Positions 25,421 to 37,769 are shown, counted from the stretch's first letter. The stretch: DNA of 64,000 nt from Sipunculus nudus (GCA_026874595.1 CM049312.1:73010429-73074428); one strand, 5' to 3'. Translations and numbers: made by a program. The notes: a model not told the origin generated them from the letters alone.

Positions 25421-26375
25421 AAAGTAAAAAATATGTATAGTTATATAGATGTGGTGCTGTACATTTGCAAAGCCGAATAACGCCTGATATTGCCAAAATC
25501 CAGAGTGTGCGGCATCCCTTTGAAGTCCCCCATGCTCCTCCCTGGGGATTCTTAATGAGCTGACCAGCTGTATTATCTGGTTTTCAGGGCCAGTTTGATA
25601 GCTATAGGGTGGAGGCTCCGTATCAATAAGACCTTATAAAATATGGTTCACATTTAATGTATATATTTCAGGGTTCATATAACAGAAGACGTTTATTCAT
25701 AATCCCGTGACCAAGATAAGTTTAAAGGTTAAGTTGAAGTGAACATTGTTAATGTATCAAATTTCTTTTTAAATTAATTAAAAGTTAATAAAATTCATTA
25801 AGAAAACTGAAAGATTGTGGATTAAGTGGAAAATATGCGGGAATTATATATTTGCGTATCAACATCTAATTTATTTCTAACATGATGTAACTATGATTTT
25901 AGCATACCCGTTGTTCGTGCAACAAAGCAACGTCAATGTCCAGGTTCTGTTTCAAAGCCTATCTTCAAAATTTTTCATCCATATATTCATTCAATTCAAT
26001 TTATGAAATATATAATAAACAACAACTGTATAATCATACAGTAACCATTTGTATGGTATACAGTTTATTCCGATTTTCATTTGTTTCATGGATAAGGTTT
26101 ATTACTTATCACCTGGATGGCTGCCTGCTCAAAATGTTTTTGTATGTTAAGTAAAGAGCTATCCTTGGGATGTTTGAACAACCTCTTTCATTGTTCTATA
26201 AGACAAAGCTATGAACTATAAAAAAAAATTATTAATGTAACTATAAATAAATAATAAACTAAATGCATTTGTTTCTAAAGAAGGCAACAATTAAAACTGA
26301 ATATTGAAATTATTTCTGTTACCAAATTGTATGTATGAAGCAATCAGTGCTGCTTTCTAACCGGATTAAAACTCT
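25421..26375. other. Unmatched gap between inverted-duplication blocks
   Basis: AT-rich sequence with no gene and no visible match to the corresponding gap in the right arm (37,080-37,985). Confidence 0.4.
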
Positions 26376-26620
26376 TTAACTGATCCCTAGAGGCTTGACT
26401 AGTAAGTGACACTTCATTATTATCTCATCTGGCCACCCCATCCCATCTGCCCAGCACTGGCCTGACTTGCATTCATGCACAGCTGTATTACTGGTGTCTA
26501 ATGCTGATCTGTGCATGTAGGTCAGTGCGATCAGGGCTGTGTCACTTCCAGGCATGCAGTGCTGGCTGCTTTCTGGTGTGTATTCACATATGTACACAGT
26601 CCAGTTATTTGTACTGACTA
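26376..26620 (+). repeat. Inverted duplication, left arm, inner block
   Basis: This block matches the reverse complement of 36,820-37,075. Shared words include the CCTAGAGGCT/CCAGAGGCT start, TCATTATTATCTCATCTGGCC against TCATTATCTAATCTGACC, and the CAGGGCTGTGTCACT segment, ending in a TGTACACAG-like word. Block order and orientation are those of one long inverted duplication whose outer block is 24,318-25,420. Confidence 0.7.
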
Positions 26621-26720
26621 ACCAACAGTATAGCCACCACTAACGCACAGTACACACAAACACGGCCGATCACATAAACCCTGCCACCTTCGTTTGCGGA
26701 GGTATTATTGTACCTCATAT

Positions 26721-26721
26721 A

Positions 26722-26754
<33 letters not shown>
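26721..26754. repeat. (TA)n microsatellite
   Basis: Perfect TA run of about 34 bp. Confidence 0.9.
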
Positions 26755-26758
<4 letters not shown>

Positions 26759-26769
26759 TGCGATCTCAA

Positions 26770-26945
26770 AATACATATTACTGTGGTTGACTTCAAATCC
26801 GCGGGGTTCTAAATTCGTTGGGTTCACAATTCATGTTACTGTGGTTGACTTTATATTTGTATTCGCGGGGTTAAAATGTCGCGCTTTTCACCTTTCCAGT
26901 GTTTTGCGAGGGTTCCATTTTCGCCATCTCACAATACAAAGACCT
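26770..26945. repeat. TTCGCG-motif dispersed repeat, copy 1
   Basis: This copy contains an imperfect internal duplication starting ATATTACTGTGGTTGACTT and ATGTTACTGTGGTTGACTT. It also has TTCGCGGGGTT, TTTTGCGAGGGTT and TTTTCGCC words. Related words occur at 41,130-41,540 and 58,155-58,385. This kind of alternating TTCGCGA/CCTCGCGA repeat is common in mollusc genomes. Confidence 0.5.
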
Positions 26946-27503
26946 ATACACAGAGTATAACCAATATCATGTTAATTAATTAAATCAAATATTATGGGCA
27001 CTTAATCTTATTGACAAGAAATATTTTTCGTCAACGGCAGACAAGTGGAATGATCTGATATAATTAAAAATATCAATCTTTGAAGGTACCCTATTTATTC
27101 ATAAAATCAACCGTTCACTTGTCAACTTTGCTTTCGACAGTGGGACCTCTTATTAACGAAGATTAAAATCGGGAAGATCAGGAATTTGATACTTTTGCGA
27201 ACAAAAAGGCAACCACAGTATGTTGATATATAAGGAATAAAAAAAAAGAATAATTTAATATTACAAAGCCAACTGATGGATGCTTAGTTGGCTTGAATAC
27301 AGCATAGGATTCTACTGCTAGGCAAAATAACGTTTCCTTGCATATCTTCATCCCATGATTGTGTATAGATAAGTGCCTTTTTGACAAATAATAATAATGC
27401 TGTTGGTAAGGTAGAGTCACAAAATTACATTTGTGTCACTGATAGTTTTTGTTCCTATCTTTGTCTTTACACCACAGTCTCAAACATAAAACTTTGAAGG
27501 GTT

Positions 27504-28156
27504 CAGTGATGTTAGACTCGAATCGTGTCAAAACTTGGAGTCTTGGAATCGAGTCCGTACTCAAGTGCACTTTTCTAGGGACTCAGACTGAGACTCATAC
27601 TCAAACTCAGGCATATGCACTCAAAATTTAAGCCGAGTCCAGCTTGGTTCGAGTAGTGATGTAGGAGTCGAGTCCGATCTTGGACTCAAGGGTCCTTGAC
27701 TCGGACATGTCCTCGCGGACTCGGAGGATCTATATATACGGACTACAGAAATCAGGCGGCGTCCATCTCATATAAGTCCTATTGAAAACAACTCATATGT
27801 CACATATTATAAAGATTTATGTATATGTGCGAACTACTAACAGAATATTAATCAATAATAATATTATATATACCAAGCTTTGCTCAGCATCGGGAGCTAT
27901 AAATGTAATTAACCATTAAAGTAAAACCATGTGTGAACTAACGTAAAAGTGTACATGTTAATCTGACATTTCCATTTTAATTTACTTTTTTGCAAACATA
28001 TATGTATTGGAATTACACTCGGACTTGGACTTGGGGTAAAATGACTCAGACTCAAAGAAGATGGACTTGGACTTGAACCTCAAGGGCTCGGTATTGACTT
28101 GTCTGGACTCGGACTTGCACTCGGACTCGGATGGCATGGACACAACTTCATCACTA
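27504..28156. mobile_element. GACTC-rich non-autonomous element
   Basis: Both ends carry dense GACTCGGA/GAGTCCGAGTC words (27,510-27,730 and 28,015-28,135) around an AT-rich core. The left end starts CAGTGATG. The reverse complement of the right end starts TAGTGATGAAG. An internal TAGTGATG at 27,654 may mark a second, nested left end. The layout matches non-autonomous hAT-type elements with subterminal motif clusters. I found no matching 8 bp target-site duplication. The peptide frames rich in Ser-Asp-Glu here are artefacts of the motif. Confidence 0.55.
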
Positions 28157-28169
28157 GATTCCAGTGTGG

Positions 28170-29341
28170 ACAAAAACTGTCACGTAAAGTCTGATGCACA
28201 TCGAAAAACACTCTACCAACACGTGTATTGTTGCAAAAAAATATTTAAACAAGCCTAGACATTCCACTGCACATTTTAGATTTATCTCTAGCTTTGCCCG
28301 TATATCCTCCAGGTATCTAAAGCTTGTTGCTGTTTCACAACTAATTGTCAGATTTAAACCATAGTAATTTTATAAAATTCAAAACTCAAAGCTTGTCTAC
28401 AGAATTTACATATAGACATTTAATGACAAATATAAGTTCATCAGCCTTCAAAATAACTTAACAATGCAGTAATATTAATTCAATATCATATTCTATGCAA
28501 TATTACTTTCAATTTAAAAATTCTCTATTATATCACTCAGATTTATACCTGTTATGACCGGGTAAACAAGTTTCATTACATCTTATATACAGCAGCTCCA
28601 AAATAATAGTAGAAAACCTCGTTATTTTAACAGTGTATAGGTATACCTATTCATTTCTTATTTAAATTCAATGGGAATTAGAGGAAAACAAAAAACACTT
28701 CTCAAGCTGAAACATATGATTATTTTTTAAGACGAAGACTGCATGTGAAGTGAGAATCTTCTTCTTGTTGAAAGGAACAAAGCATCAGAGTAGAAACATT
28801 GTCGTCTTTTAAACATGAGATAACTCTTGCCAAAGAAAATCATGCTGTATTGTAATTATAACCCTATTTAAACCGTTAATATTAAATCTGAATGAAAAAA
28901 ATGCATATTTATAAAAATAAACACTCTTTCAAGTTTTAAGATGTTTGAGCCAACAGAAACCGAATGAATGTCTCAAATTCTTGTTTATAGTGATCTTTTT
29001 ATCAAGAAAATTATTGCCTGTTTTGGGTGTGCCAACCTGATGCTGGACATGCTGCAGAGTATACAGACCCCACCTTGATCCAAAAATCATATGGTCTCAA
29101 ATTCAGTATGCTAACTGGTATCAAAGATTTAATTTTAAATATTATTAATGTTGCCGATCTAGTACATGTACTAGGTTCAAATGGCAAGAGTAAAATGAAA
29201 GGTCAGTATAAAGCAGTTGCCTTCAATTTTAGTGTATAGTGATCAAAGCCTCATCATGTACTTTCTTGCTTTGCTTCATCACTTCATTTTAGGAACTTCT
29301 GTTAACTTAATACAAACATATATATATACACATAATCACAC

Positions 29342-29380
<39 letters not shown>

Positions 29381-30060
29381 GTGTGTGATAATGATATATT
29401 TGATATATATAGATTATTGAAAATCATTAAAACTTAAAAATGATATGCAATATTTATGGCCTGAAAGAATCTATACATATCATGGCATTCTAGCTGACCA
29501 TTTTGAGTGCTCTTTAGTGGCTTGTAAACAGTAAAGGGTTAAAGAATATACAGAAATTTTACTTCATATCAAAACGTGACCAGATACATGTGAATATACA
29601 AGAAAACTAAATTTGAACAAAAGATTATAATGAGATGTTCAAGCCACTGAATAGTGGTGACGGTCCATCTGTGCTGGGCGCTATTGAACAAAATTTGCAT
29701 TAAACATACATAAATGCAAAACATTATGAGGGGGCTAAACCCTATAAGCAACCTTGAATATCATATACATGGTCCAAAAATTGTTAAGGCTTGCTCATTA
29801 ACCGAATTCATATCACATCTGGACCAACCAAGATCTGAGCCCTAATAACGGCTCAGTGCTTTAGCTCCTAGAAATATGAACATATATACGAGCGGCGGAC
29901 GAATCCACAAGACAGGAATACTGAAGAAAATTGTGATACGGGTAAGGAAAATTTACGTCTCTCGAACTACGACAGGATGGAATAATGAGGCCTAATAATA
30001 GGTGTAGTCCAGATGAGAGAAAATAAGTATTTAAAGACAACTTTTCTGGTGGAGGGAACC
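28170..30060. other. Gene-free stretch
   Basis: AT-rich sequence with a (TA)n microsatellite at about 29,346-29,377. The frame at 29,027-29,239 has no recognisable domain. Nothing else is supported. Confidence 0.45.
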
Positions 30061-30064
30061 GTCT

Positions 30065-30232
30065 CCATTTGTTTGCTAACGTAACTATGTATATGTACAT
30101 CTGCAGAATTCCATTCCGGTTTCTTACTACATGAAAGGGCAGTATCACACGCTTCCTCTCACATTAAATCCTTGCGTCAACCAGGCCCGGTGACTTCTGC
30201 ACCTGCGGACCCTGGGTTGATAATCGTTCCCA
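30065..30232 (-). repeat. Dispersed repeat copy 2
   Basis: Reverse-complement match to 3,765-3,925. This copy is not interrupted by the 555 bp transposon seen beside copy 1. Confidence 0.75.
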
Positions 30233-30944
30233 CTGATGGGTCATAGAAAGGCGCACACGTTTGTGAGTGAAACACAGCCCATGTCCGAATAAAGTCCCCC
30301 CGCCCACCTTAACAAATAGGACAATCCCCTCCATATGTATTCAGTTATTTAAACAAAACCATGCACTTAATACTTAATTACTATGGATTTCATATTTTTG
30401 GTTATACAATGGTAATATTAATGGGTACTTACATAAATACATGATCCTTCAGATGTCTGTGTCAGAAAATATAGACAACATAATCCTGTGTTTAAATACT
30501 AAGTATAAATATAAATGATATCAAATAACGCACTAATTATGTATATACAATAGGTTGCTTTCATGGAGCAATCGTAAGCCCATAAAACAAGCAAATAGCG
30601 TCATATATGAGTGAACTGCCACACTCGGGATGAGACCGGTGTGGGAATTTGCATGGTGTTCTATTAGTTTAATTTTTGTTACACATGTATTAAAATGTTA
30701 TTTCACCATCTTTCAGTCGTTGTTGGTCATTGCAGTGCCGGGAACATAACTAAACTATAAAATCTCATTTGAAAATATATTCACTACTGATGTGGCATTC
30801 ATTTGATGTAGATTTCATTATAAATTTCCCCAATACATTCAGAATGAGACCATAGTTCATAATCCCAATTCTATTGATCTAGCAGTAATGACATCCTTTT
30901 TATTTCCTGTACTTATTAATTTTCCTGATAATTCAAAGAATATC

Positions 30945-30956
30945 AGATTGCTTGAG
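30945..30956 (+). repeat. LINE target-site duplication, 5' copy
   Basis: AGATTGCTTGAG lies directly before the LINE. It matches AGATTGCGTGAG after the poly(A) tail (36,620-36,631) at 11 of 12 positions. Confidence 0.8.
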
Positions 30957-31385
30957 AGGGCGCTGGTGTGCTTACTGTGTGGGTTGTGTTCAACATGCTC
31001 TTCAGTATTCTGGACCTAACACAGCTTACAGGCAAGTAAAATTCTTAAAAAGTGCTACAGATATCCTGTTTGGATCAATAAAAGTGCAGTTTAAAAATTG
31101 AGTACTGGGACAACATAATTTTGATGAATTTGATGACTGAACATTTTAACAGTGACATGTTAACACTGTAAATGTGGGTGCCCTAGTACACTCGCACTTG
31201 AAAGGATCAAGTGACCCCTCACATGAGGGACTCTATTCATTAGCACACCAGGGCCTTCAGTACATTCTTTTGTCTTGTATTGTTGTCATTATGTTGGACA
31301 TGGTAGCCTAACTCAAAACTCAGGCCATTTCCACTTTGTACATTTACAGATCTTACTTAAACATCATGGGTGTTATTCTCGAAAA

Positions 31386-32219
31386 ATGTCAGTAGAAGAC
31401 AAAAAGAGAAATAGGTCAGACACATCTAGTCCTTCCTCTGAATGTTCAGAATATAGTTACAAAAGAGTTAAACAATTATTATCTATTAGTTCCTCTGAGA
31501 GCAGTTTTCAAGAAGAAATGGGTTCTCCAACACCAGTTACAGAAGACAGACTATTAGAAATATTAAATACATTCAAACAAGATATTGTCAGGGAAATAAA
31601 AGATTCAATTATTACACAAATTGAGGAAAACATCAAAGAAGCATGTGTGAAACCTTTAGAAATACAAATCAAGAAATTAGAGGGAGTTATAAATGAGCTC
31701 AGGGAGAAAAATGAATCTCTGGAAGAACAGTGCAAAAATTCACTTGAGCTCGCCCAGTTAGCAAAAGCCCAGTCAGTGAGCACAGAGCAATATACAAGGA
31801 ATTCAAACATAAAGATTCTTGGTGCTCCACAGAGGAACAAACTAGAAAATTCAAAACAGGTTGCTTTAGACATGTTTAAAAACAAACTGGGTGTTGAATT
31901 GTCTTCAAAAGACATTGAAGTGGCACATAGATTAGGACCATATAAAAAGGATATAAATCGGAATATGGTGGTAAAGTTTGTCAATAGAGAGTGTAAACTT
32001 ACAGTTCTGAAAGAAAGAAGGAAGTTAAAGAATACTGGTGTTACCATAATTGAAGACATGTGTGCCGACATGCAAAAACTATTTAACAGGGTTAAAAATG
32101 ACGAACGAGTGAAGGATGCCTGGACATGGGACGGCAAAGTGTTCGTCAAAGATGATGCAGGCACAATATTCAAGGTACAATATGGTGAATCCCTAAATGA
32201 TGTATTCAACAGGGAATAA
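31386..32219 (+). CDS. LINE ORF1 protein (L1-like RNA-binding)
   Basis: This intact 277-residue frame is the nucleic-acid-binding, chaperone-type protein that packages LINE RNA. The first in-frame ATG (MSVEDKKRNRSD) is taken as the start; the frame is open further upstream but without an ATG. Residues 1-45 are Ser-rich and basic. About residues 55-135 are heptad-rich coiled coil (IKKLEGVINELREKNESLEE). The C-terminal half has the L1 ORF1 RRM-like pattern: NSNIKILGAP, EVAHRLGPYK, NMVVKFVNRECK and VLKERRKLKNTG. It has no frameshift or stop, unlike ORF2. It lies 146 bp upstream of ORF2 on the same transcript. Confidence 0.9.
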   Translation: MSVEDKKRNRSDTSSPSSECSEYSYKRVKQLLSISSSESSFQEEMGSPTPVTEDRLLEILNTFKQDIVREIKDSIITQIEENIKEACVKPLEIQIKKLEGVINELREKNESLEEQCKNSLELAQLAKAQSVSTEQYTRNSNIKILGAPQRNKLENSKQVALDMFKNKLGVELSSKDIEVAHRLGPYKKDINRNMVVKFVNRECKLTVLKERRKLKNTGVTIIEDMCADMQKLFNRVKNDERVKDAWTWDGKVFVKDDAGTIFKVQYGESLNDVFNRE

Positions 32220-32365
32220 AAATATGTAGGTGGGAATGCGCCTGAGCGTGACTGATACTATACCTATGTATATCATTGTGAACGTATTGTCTTATTCTGT
32301 TTCTTTGTTTATTTTGTATGTAGAATATCGTAAATGGATTAACAATACAACTATAATTCCAATTT

Positions 32366-35300
32366 ATGTCAACAAGTGATTTCAATCTAGATTTTTCAGT
32401 TAAGACTTTAAACATTAGAGGTATCCGTGACTACTACAAGAGAAGGAAAATATTTAATTGGTTAATTAAGCACAAAATGGCGAAAGGAATTACTTTTTTA
32501 CAAGAAACCCATTCAATTGAGAAGGATATGGGCAGCTGGATTAACCAATGGAGGGGTAAAATATATTTCTCTCACTGTACATCCCGCAGTGCTGGAGTTA
32601 TCATCTTGATTGGAAATGACGTTGAATTTGAGGAATTTAAAATACATACTGATTCAAATGGCAGGGCCATTATTATACATTGTAATATTCAAGGATCCCC
32701 GTTTCTATTAGTAAACACTTGTGCACCAAATACAGAGTCCCAGCAGGTTCCCTTTTATAAGAATTTGATTCAACAGATTGATGAAATTAATGAGAACACT
32801 GATTTACAAATAATTTGGGGCGGTGATTTTAACCTACATTTTAATGAAATGGATGCATGTGGTGGTAACGTACATAATATGAAAATGAAATCTCTTGATG
32901 TTTTACACTCAGCTATGGAGCAGTTTAACCTGTGTGATATATGGCGGGTAAGAAATGAAACAAGTCGAAGATATACATGGCGTTCTGTGAAACCACTCAT
33001 ACAGAGGCGCCTGGATTTTTTTTTAATTTCTTCAGGTTTGCAATCATTCATTAAAAGCTGTAGTATAATTCCTGCAATAGCAACAGATCACTCTGCTGTA
33101 CATATGCAGTTAAAATCACGTTCCATCGAAAAGCATGGTCCATCGTTTTGGAAATTAAACAACTCGCTACTAGATGATCAAATGTATATAACACAATTGA
33201 AGCAGAACCTAGACGAATGGATTTCAAAATTATGAGAAAAAACAGGATGCCCAATTGCTCTGGGAATACATAAAATTCAAAATTAGGGAATTCACAATTA
33301 ATTTTAGTAAACAGAAGGCCAGTAAGTTTAAAGTAAAGCTCAAAGCATTGGAAGAGAAAATTAAATATCTGGAAACCAAACTTGGCCATGAAGATCTGAT
33401 TGAATATACCTCTACGAGAGAAGCATTAGAGTCGATGTATGACCATATAACAAGGGGTATTATAGTACGATCTCGAGCCCAGTGGGTCGAACAAGGTGAA
33501 AGAAGTTCCCGTTACTTTCTAAATCTTGAAAAAAGAAATAAGGGTAGGTCCGTCATTAGAAAACTTCTGGTTAATAATCAAGAACTTACCAAACAGTCTG
33601 CTATTATGGAATGCTTAAAAAAGTTTTACTGTCAAAAATATACACGAACATTGATTACCACTAAAACGGAATGCGAAAATTATTTAAGTACTATAGATCT
33701 ACCAAAACTGGGGAATGCTGACGTACAGAAATGTGATGGAATTATATCAAAAAAGGAAGTGTTTAAGGCAATTCAAGACATGAAAAATAACAAAGTGCCT
33801 GGAAATGACGGTTTAACCAAAGAATTCTATTTATGTTTTTTTCTCGGAAATTGGGGATCTTTTATTAGATAGTGTAAATGCGGCATATGAAAAGGCACAG
33901 TTAAGTGTGAGCCAAAGACAAGCTATTATTACACTTTTGGAAAAGAGTGGTAAAGATAACCGTTTAATTAAGTCATGGAGACCAATCAGTCTACTCAATG
34001 TAGATGCAAAGATTATCAGCAAGGTACTTGTGCACAGAATGATTGCGTTATTGCCAAAACTCATTCATAATGATCAATATGCATTCGTTAAAAACAGATT
34101 TATTGGTGAGCCTATTCGTCTAATTTCAGATATGTTATATTATACAGATAAAGAAAATGTAGAAGGCATTTTATTGGGGGCTGATATTGAGTCAGCATTC
34201 GATCATTTGGATCATGAATTTATGTTCACTGCTTTAGAAAAGTATGGGTTTGGAGAGTCATTTATACGATGGATAAAGATACTTCATAATAATGTTCAAA
34301 GTGCAGTGGTCAATAATGGCTTCAGTACGAATTATTTTACTTTGACTAGAGGTACCCGGCAAGGGGATCCCTTAGCCCCTTATCTATTCATATTGTCTGT
34401 TGAAGTCTTGGGAGCCTTAATAAGAAGTAATACAGCTGTTAAAGGAATAAAGCTTAGAAATTTAGAAATTAAACTATGTATGTATGCTGATGATATTACA
34501 TTATTTTTGAAAGATATTGAATCTCTGAGGAATGTTTTGTCTATCTTTGATGTTTATGCTACGTATTCATCATTAAAGATAAATCTTGGTAAATCTGAGG
34601 TTTCCTGGATGGGAAAATGGAAGAACAAATCAGATAATCCTTTTAATCTTAAATGGATTAATCTGTCCAAAGATTCTATGAAAATACTTGGGATATATTT
34701 CTCTTACAATGTAAAACTGTCAAATGAACTAAACTTTTCAAGAAAACTGTTACATTTTAAAAGTGTACTGAAACTGTGGAAAAGTAGACAGTTAACTGTA
34801 ATAGGGTGCTTGGAAGTAGTCAGAACCTTGGCCATCTCAAAAATATTATATGTATTGAATATGTTAGATCCACCACATGGTTTTATCAGAGAGGTCCAAG
34901 GTATACAGTTTTGTTTGGAAAGGGAAAAAAGCAAAAGTTAAATTTAGCACAGCAGTTGGGCAGTACACTAATGGAGGTCTTAAATTACCAAGTGCCGAGG
35001 CTAGATACAAGACACAGCGTGTAATATGGGCATCTAATATACTGAATAAATTCAATGGAATGGCCAAAATGCTTCTTAATGCATTCTGTAGATCCATTGG
35101 TGGTTTGCAGTGTATTCACAAGGACTTTGAAATGAAATGTTTCCCAAATGTCTGTGCACCATTCTATGCGTCTTGTTTTAAGGAATGGTATCAGTTTTTA
35201 AAAAAGTCCATATACAGGTATAGAGGATGTATCTAAACAATTTATATGGAACAACAGACATATCAAGGTGAATGAATGTTCAATATTCTATAATGATTTA

Positions 35301-36120
35301 TTCAAGAACAACATCAGGTGCGTGAAGGATTTACTAGATAGTAAAGGTTCATTTAAACGTGTAACACAGATAGCAAATGAGTGTTCAGGTGTTTCCAAGG
35401 ATTTGGTGTGTTTCCATTTGAACTGTATCATAAGTGCTATACCAAGTGACTGGAAAAGAAAAATCAGAGATGGCATTGAAAAAAATTCAGATACTAGTAC
35501 AGATGCATCTGTGACAACCCCAAAGAGCAAACATGTATATGAAAATATGATATCACTTATCTATCAAAGTCCTACTTCTTTAAAACATATTTGTGGGGTT
35601 GGTCATGTTGAGTGGCAGCTGGTATTTGATAACGTATATAAATGCACCAACGATACATATATGAGAGAATTTCAATTTAAAATCATTAATAACTACCTAC
35701 CTGTGAATAAGAATCTTTACAAGTGGAACTTGGTTGATTCACCAAGATGTAGCTATTGCTTTTTTTCATAATGAGTCAATCGACCATCTATTTTACTTTT
35801 GTTCGGTAGCAAAAAATCTTTATCTCAGAGTTCAGCAATGGATAGGGCAAGTGAACTATGTACTACCAGAATATACAAAATCTATTATAATTTATGGTTA
35901 CCTACCTGCATGTACAAAAACTTTGCTCACTAATACTATTTTGCTTATATTTAAATATGTACTGTATTATAAGAGAGATGCTACAACTCCTCACCTGTTT
36001 GAGTCTCTACGGCTGAAACTGAAAGATGTTCAAAATATTGAAGGTTATATAGCAAAACATAATGGGAAAACAGATCTGCATCTGCAGAAGTGGTCACCAA
36101 TTATGCAACTTTTAACTTAA
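32366..36120 (+). pseudogene. LINE ORF2 endonuclease-reverse transcriptase, five frameshifts
   Basis: ORF2 is the enzyme that nicks target DNA and copies the LINE RNA. The start is ATG 32,366. Residues 1-250 form an APE-type endonuclease with NIRG, LQETHS, GGDFN, RRLDFFLIS and DHSAV, so its catalytic residues are present. The reverse transcriptase follows, with SWRPISLLNVD, GADIESAFDHLDHEF (motif A), TRGTRQGDPLAPYLF and MYADDITLF (catalytic YADD). A C-terminal C-x2-C-x~8-H-x4-C knuckle (CSYC...HLFYFC) lies near 35,750-35,805. The frame breaks near 33,225, 33,840, 34,900, 35,210 and 35,765. Each break moves the frame by +1, and two lie in seven-T runs. With those ignored the protein is complete and normal for the family. 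Confidence 0.9.
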
Positions 36121-36596
36121 TTCATATTTTTAATTGTCTACAATGTACAATTTATAATACACGGTATTCTGTAAAGCTTTGTTTAATGTTCAATGTTGTC
36201 CAGATATATGGATGCATTCATTTATGCCAGGCAATTACTACATCTTGCTAACACTGATATAAATGTGTCCTTGTCAATGTCATAATGTTTCAAGTGGTTA
36301 TGCGCATGGAAAAACGATCAGTAGTTCGTTTAATTAATGATACTGGATCCAACCATAAGGCTGACGTAAGCAAGTGGTTTGCCCTCTCATCTCTTGCAGT
36401 ACTGAGGGACAGGCTTTGCCACCACCGGGTGTTTAGCTTTGCTGGAATGGGCCATGTTGGGTTTTCCATAAGCAAAGTTCAATATTCGATCAAACTGATT
36501 GTGTTTATTATATGTACAAATATGTATGTGGTTTACATTTGTATGTAAATACTGTGTCACTGTGTATACTGTCATCATGTATATCGTTTGGTTAAT
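36121..36596 (+). other. LINE 3' UTR
   Basis: Non-coding tail of the LINE between the ORF2 stop and the poly(A) run. A short open frame at 36,285-36,548 lacks any recognisable domain. Confidence 0.7.
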
Positions 36597-36619
36597 AAAA
36601 AAAAAAAAAAAAAAAAAAA

Positions 36620-36631
36620 AGATTGCGTGAG
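36620..36631 (+). repeat. LINE target-site duplication, 3' copy
   Basis: AGATTGCGTGAG follows the poly(A) run. The first A is shared with the tail. See the 5' copy at 30,945-30,956. Confidence 0.8.
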
Positions 36632-36699
36632 TGTATGGAATATAAGTCAAAAGGGTGCACTATATATGTTTTACTTCTACAAAGAGCCAAGTAAAACAA

Positions 36700-36702
<3 letters not shown>

Positions 36703-36761
<59 letters not shown>
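36703..36761. repeat. (TA)n microsatellite
   Basis: Perfect TA run of about 58 bp, about 70 bp after the LINE target-site duplication. Confidence 0.95.
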
Positions 36762-36764
<3 letters not shown>

Positions 36765-36819
36765 ATATGGAGTGAATGATTGTCAATAGCTGAATAATGC
36801 CCTGCCCAGTGGCTGTGGT

Positions 36820-37075
36820 CAGGGATGAACAACTGGCCTCTAAGCTCCCATGTACACACAGTTTGGCTGGCCAGCTAATACAGAGTACTGCATACTCACA
36901 AGCAGTGACAAAGCCCTGCCCAGATGCGCTGGTCAACTGAAGCATCATTACACACTAGTGAGCACAGTATAGGCCAGGCAATGCAAGTTCAAGGGCTGTG
37001 CTGTGCTGGACAGCAGCCGGGTGGTCAGATTAGATAATGAGGTATCGCTAATCACCCCAGCCTCTGGGGACCCAT
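36820..37075 (-). repeat. Inverted duplication, right arm, inner block
   Basis: Reverse-complement partner of 26,376-26,620. It has the same order relative to the outer block as in the left arm. Confidence 0.7.
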
Positions 37076-37426
37076 CAATGAATTTTTCCTGGTAGAAAGC
37101 TTGTTTGAGTGTTTGCCCTTTAAGTATGATTCGTTTCATTCGTTATGATTCGTTTGTATTTTTGCAACTGCAATTATTACTATTGCATAATAATTACATA
37201 CACCGTCATACTTGAGGTGAGAGTAAAGTACCCGTAAATTATGATAAAATGGGGGGGGGGGGGGACTTTTGTCCCCTTTATAATTAAGGAGGGGGCCTTT
37301 TTATTCCGAAGGAAGGGGGCGAGGGGAGCGAGTACCCCCTTGTTGGGTGTGTGCTGAATATAGATCAAAGTGACTGAAGTCCAGTGTCAAATATGATCAT
37401 CATATCATCTATCATATGGGTCATAA

Positions 37427-37685
37427 ATGGAGCTTACATATAACTTTCCTTTTCAAATACCACCCAAAGGAAAAAAAATATGCTTCCCGAGGAATTCGTT
37501 AGGTTTTGCCAAGGCGCGAAAGAGGGGTCGCATGCGGATTCCTGGGAAGTGGATATATGTGTGCGACACAAAGGACAACTTGTATCAGGCGAGAAAATCA
37601 ATGCCCTAGTTCAACGTTACAAAGGAAATCACCGAACAGTGCAAGGCGGATTATCCTGAACTGAATGAGCACGAGTATTTGCCCT
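37427..37685 (+). pseudogene. Coding-like patch, unrecognised
   Basis: A GC-richer patch reads as plausible protein if one in-frame stop (near 37,607) is ignored. The readable pieces are GKWIYVCDTKDNLYQARKSM, then NVTKEITEQCKADYPELNEH. No family is recognised. There is no clear splice context, and a (CT)n microsatellite follows at once. It could be a relic exon or chance, and lies in the unmatched gap of the right arm. Confidence 0.2.
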
Positions 37686-37686
37686 G

Positions 37687-37688
<2 letters not shown>

Positions 37689-37769
<81 letters not shown>

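Larger units (their letters stand above)
30957..36620 (+). mobile_element. Full-length L1/Tx1-like LINE
   Basis: A complete non-LTR retrotransposon of about 5.66 kb. It has a 5' UTR of about 430 bp, ORF1 (31,386-32,219), a 146 bp spacer, ORF2 (32,366-36,120), a 3' UTR of about 475 bp and a 3' poly(A) run of about 24 bp (36,597-36,620). Matching 12 bp flanks (one mismatch) mark the target-site duplication. The protein order is ORF1 with a coiled coil and an L1-like RNA-binding region, then ORF2 with APE endonuclease, reverse transcriptase and a C-terminal zinc knuckle. This is that of L1-clade elements, and the ORF2 sequence style is closest to the Tx1 group. It inserted inside the loop of the inverted duplication, so it is younger than that duplication. 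Confidence 0.92.

Noticed and set aside
27449-28258. Ser/Asp/Glu-rich peptides on both strands
   Set aside because: They come from the GACTC motif arrays of a non-autonomous element.
31508-35530. Minus-strand frames of up to 233 residues under the LINE
   Set aside because: They are antisense shadows of ORF1 and ORF2 and lack recognisable domains.
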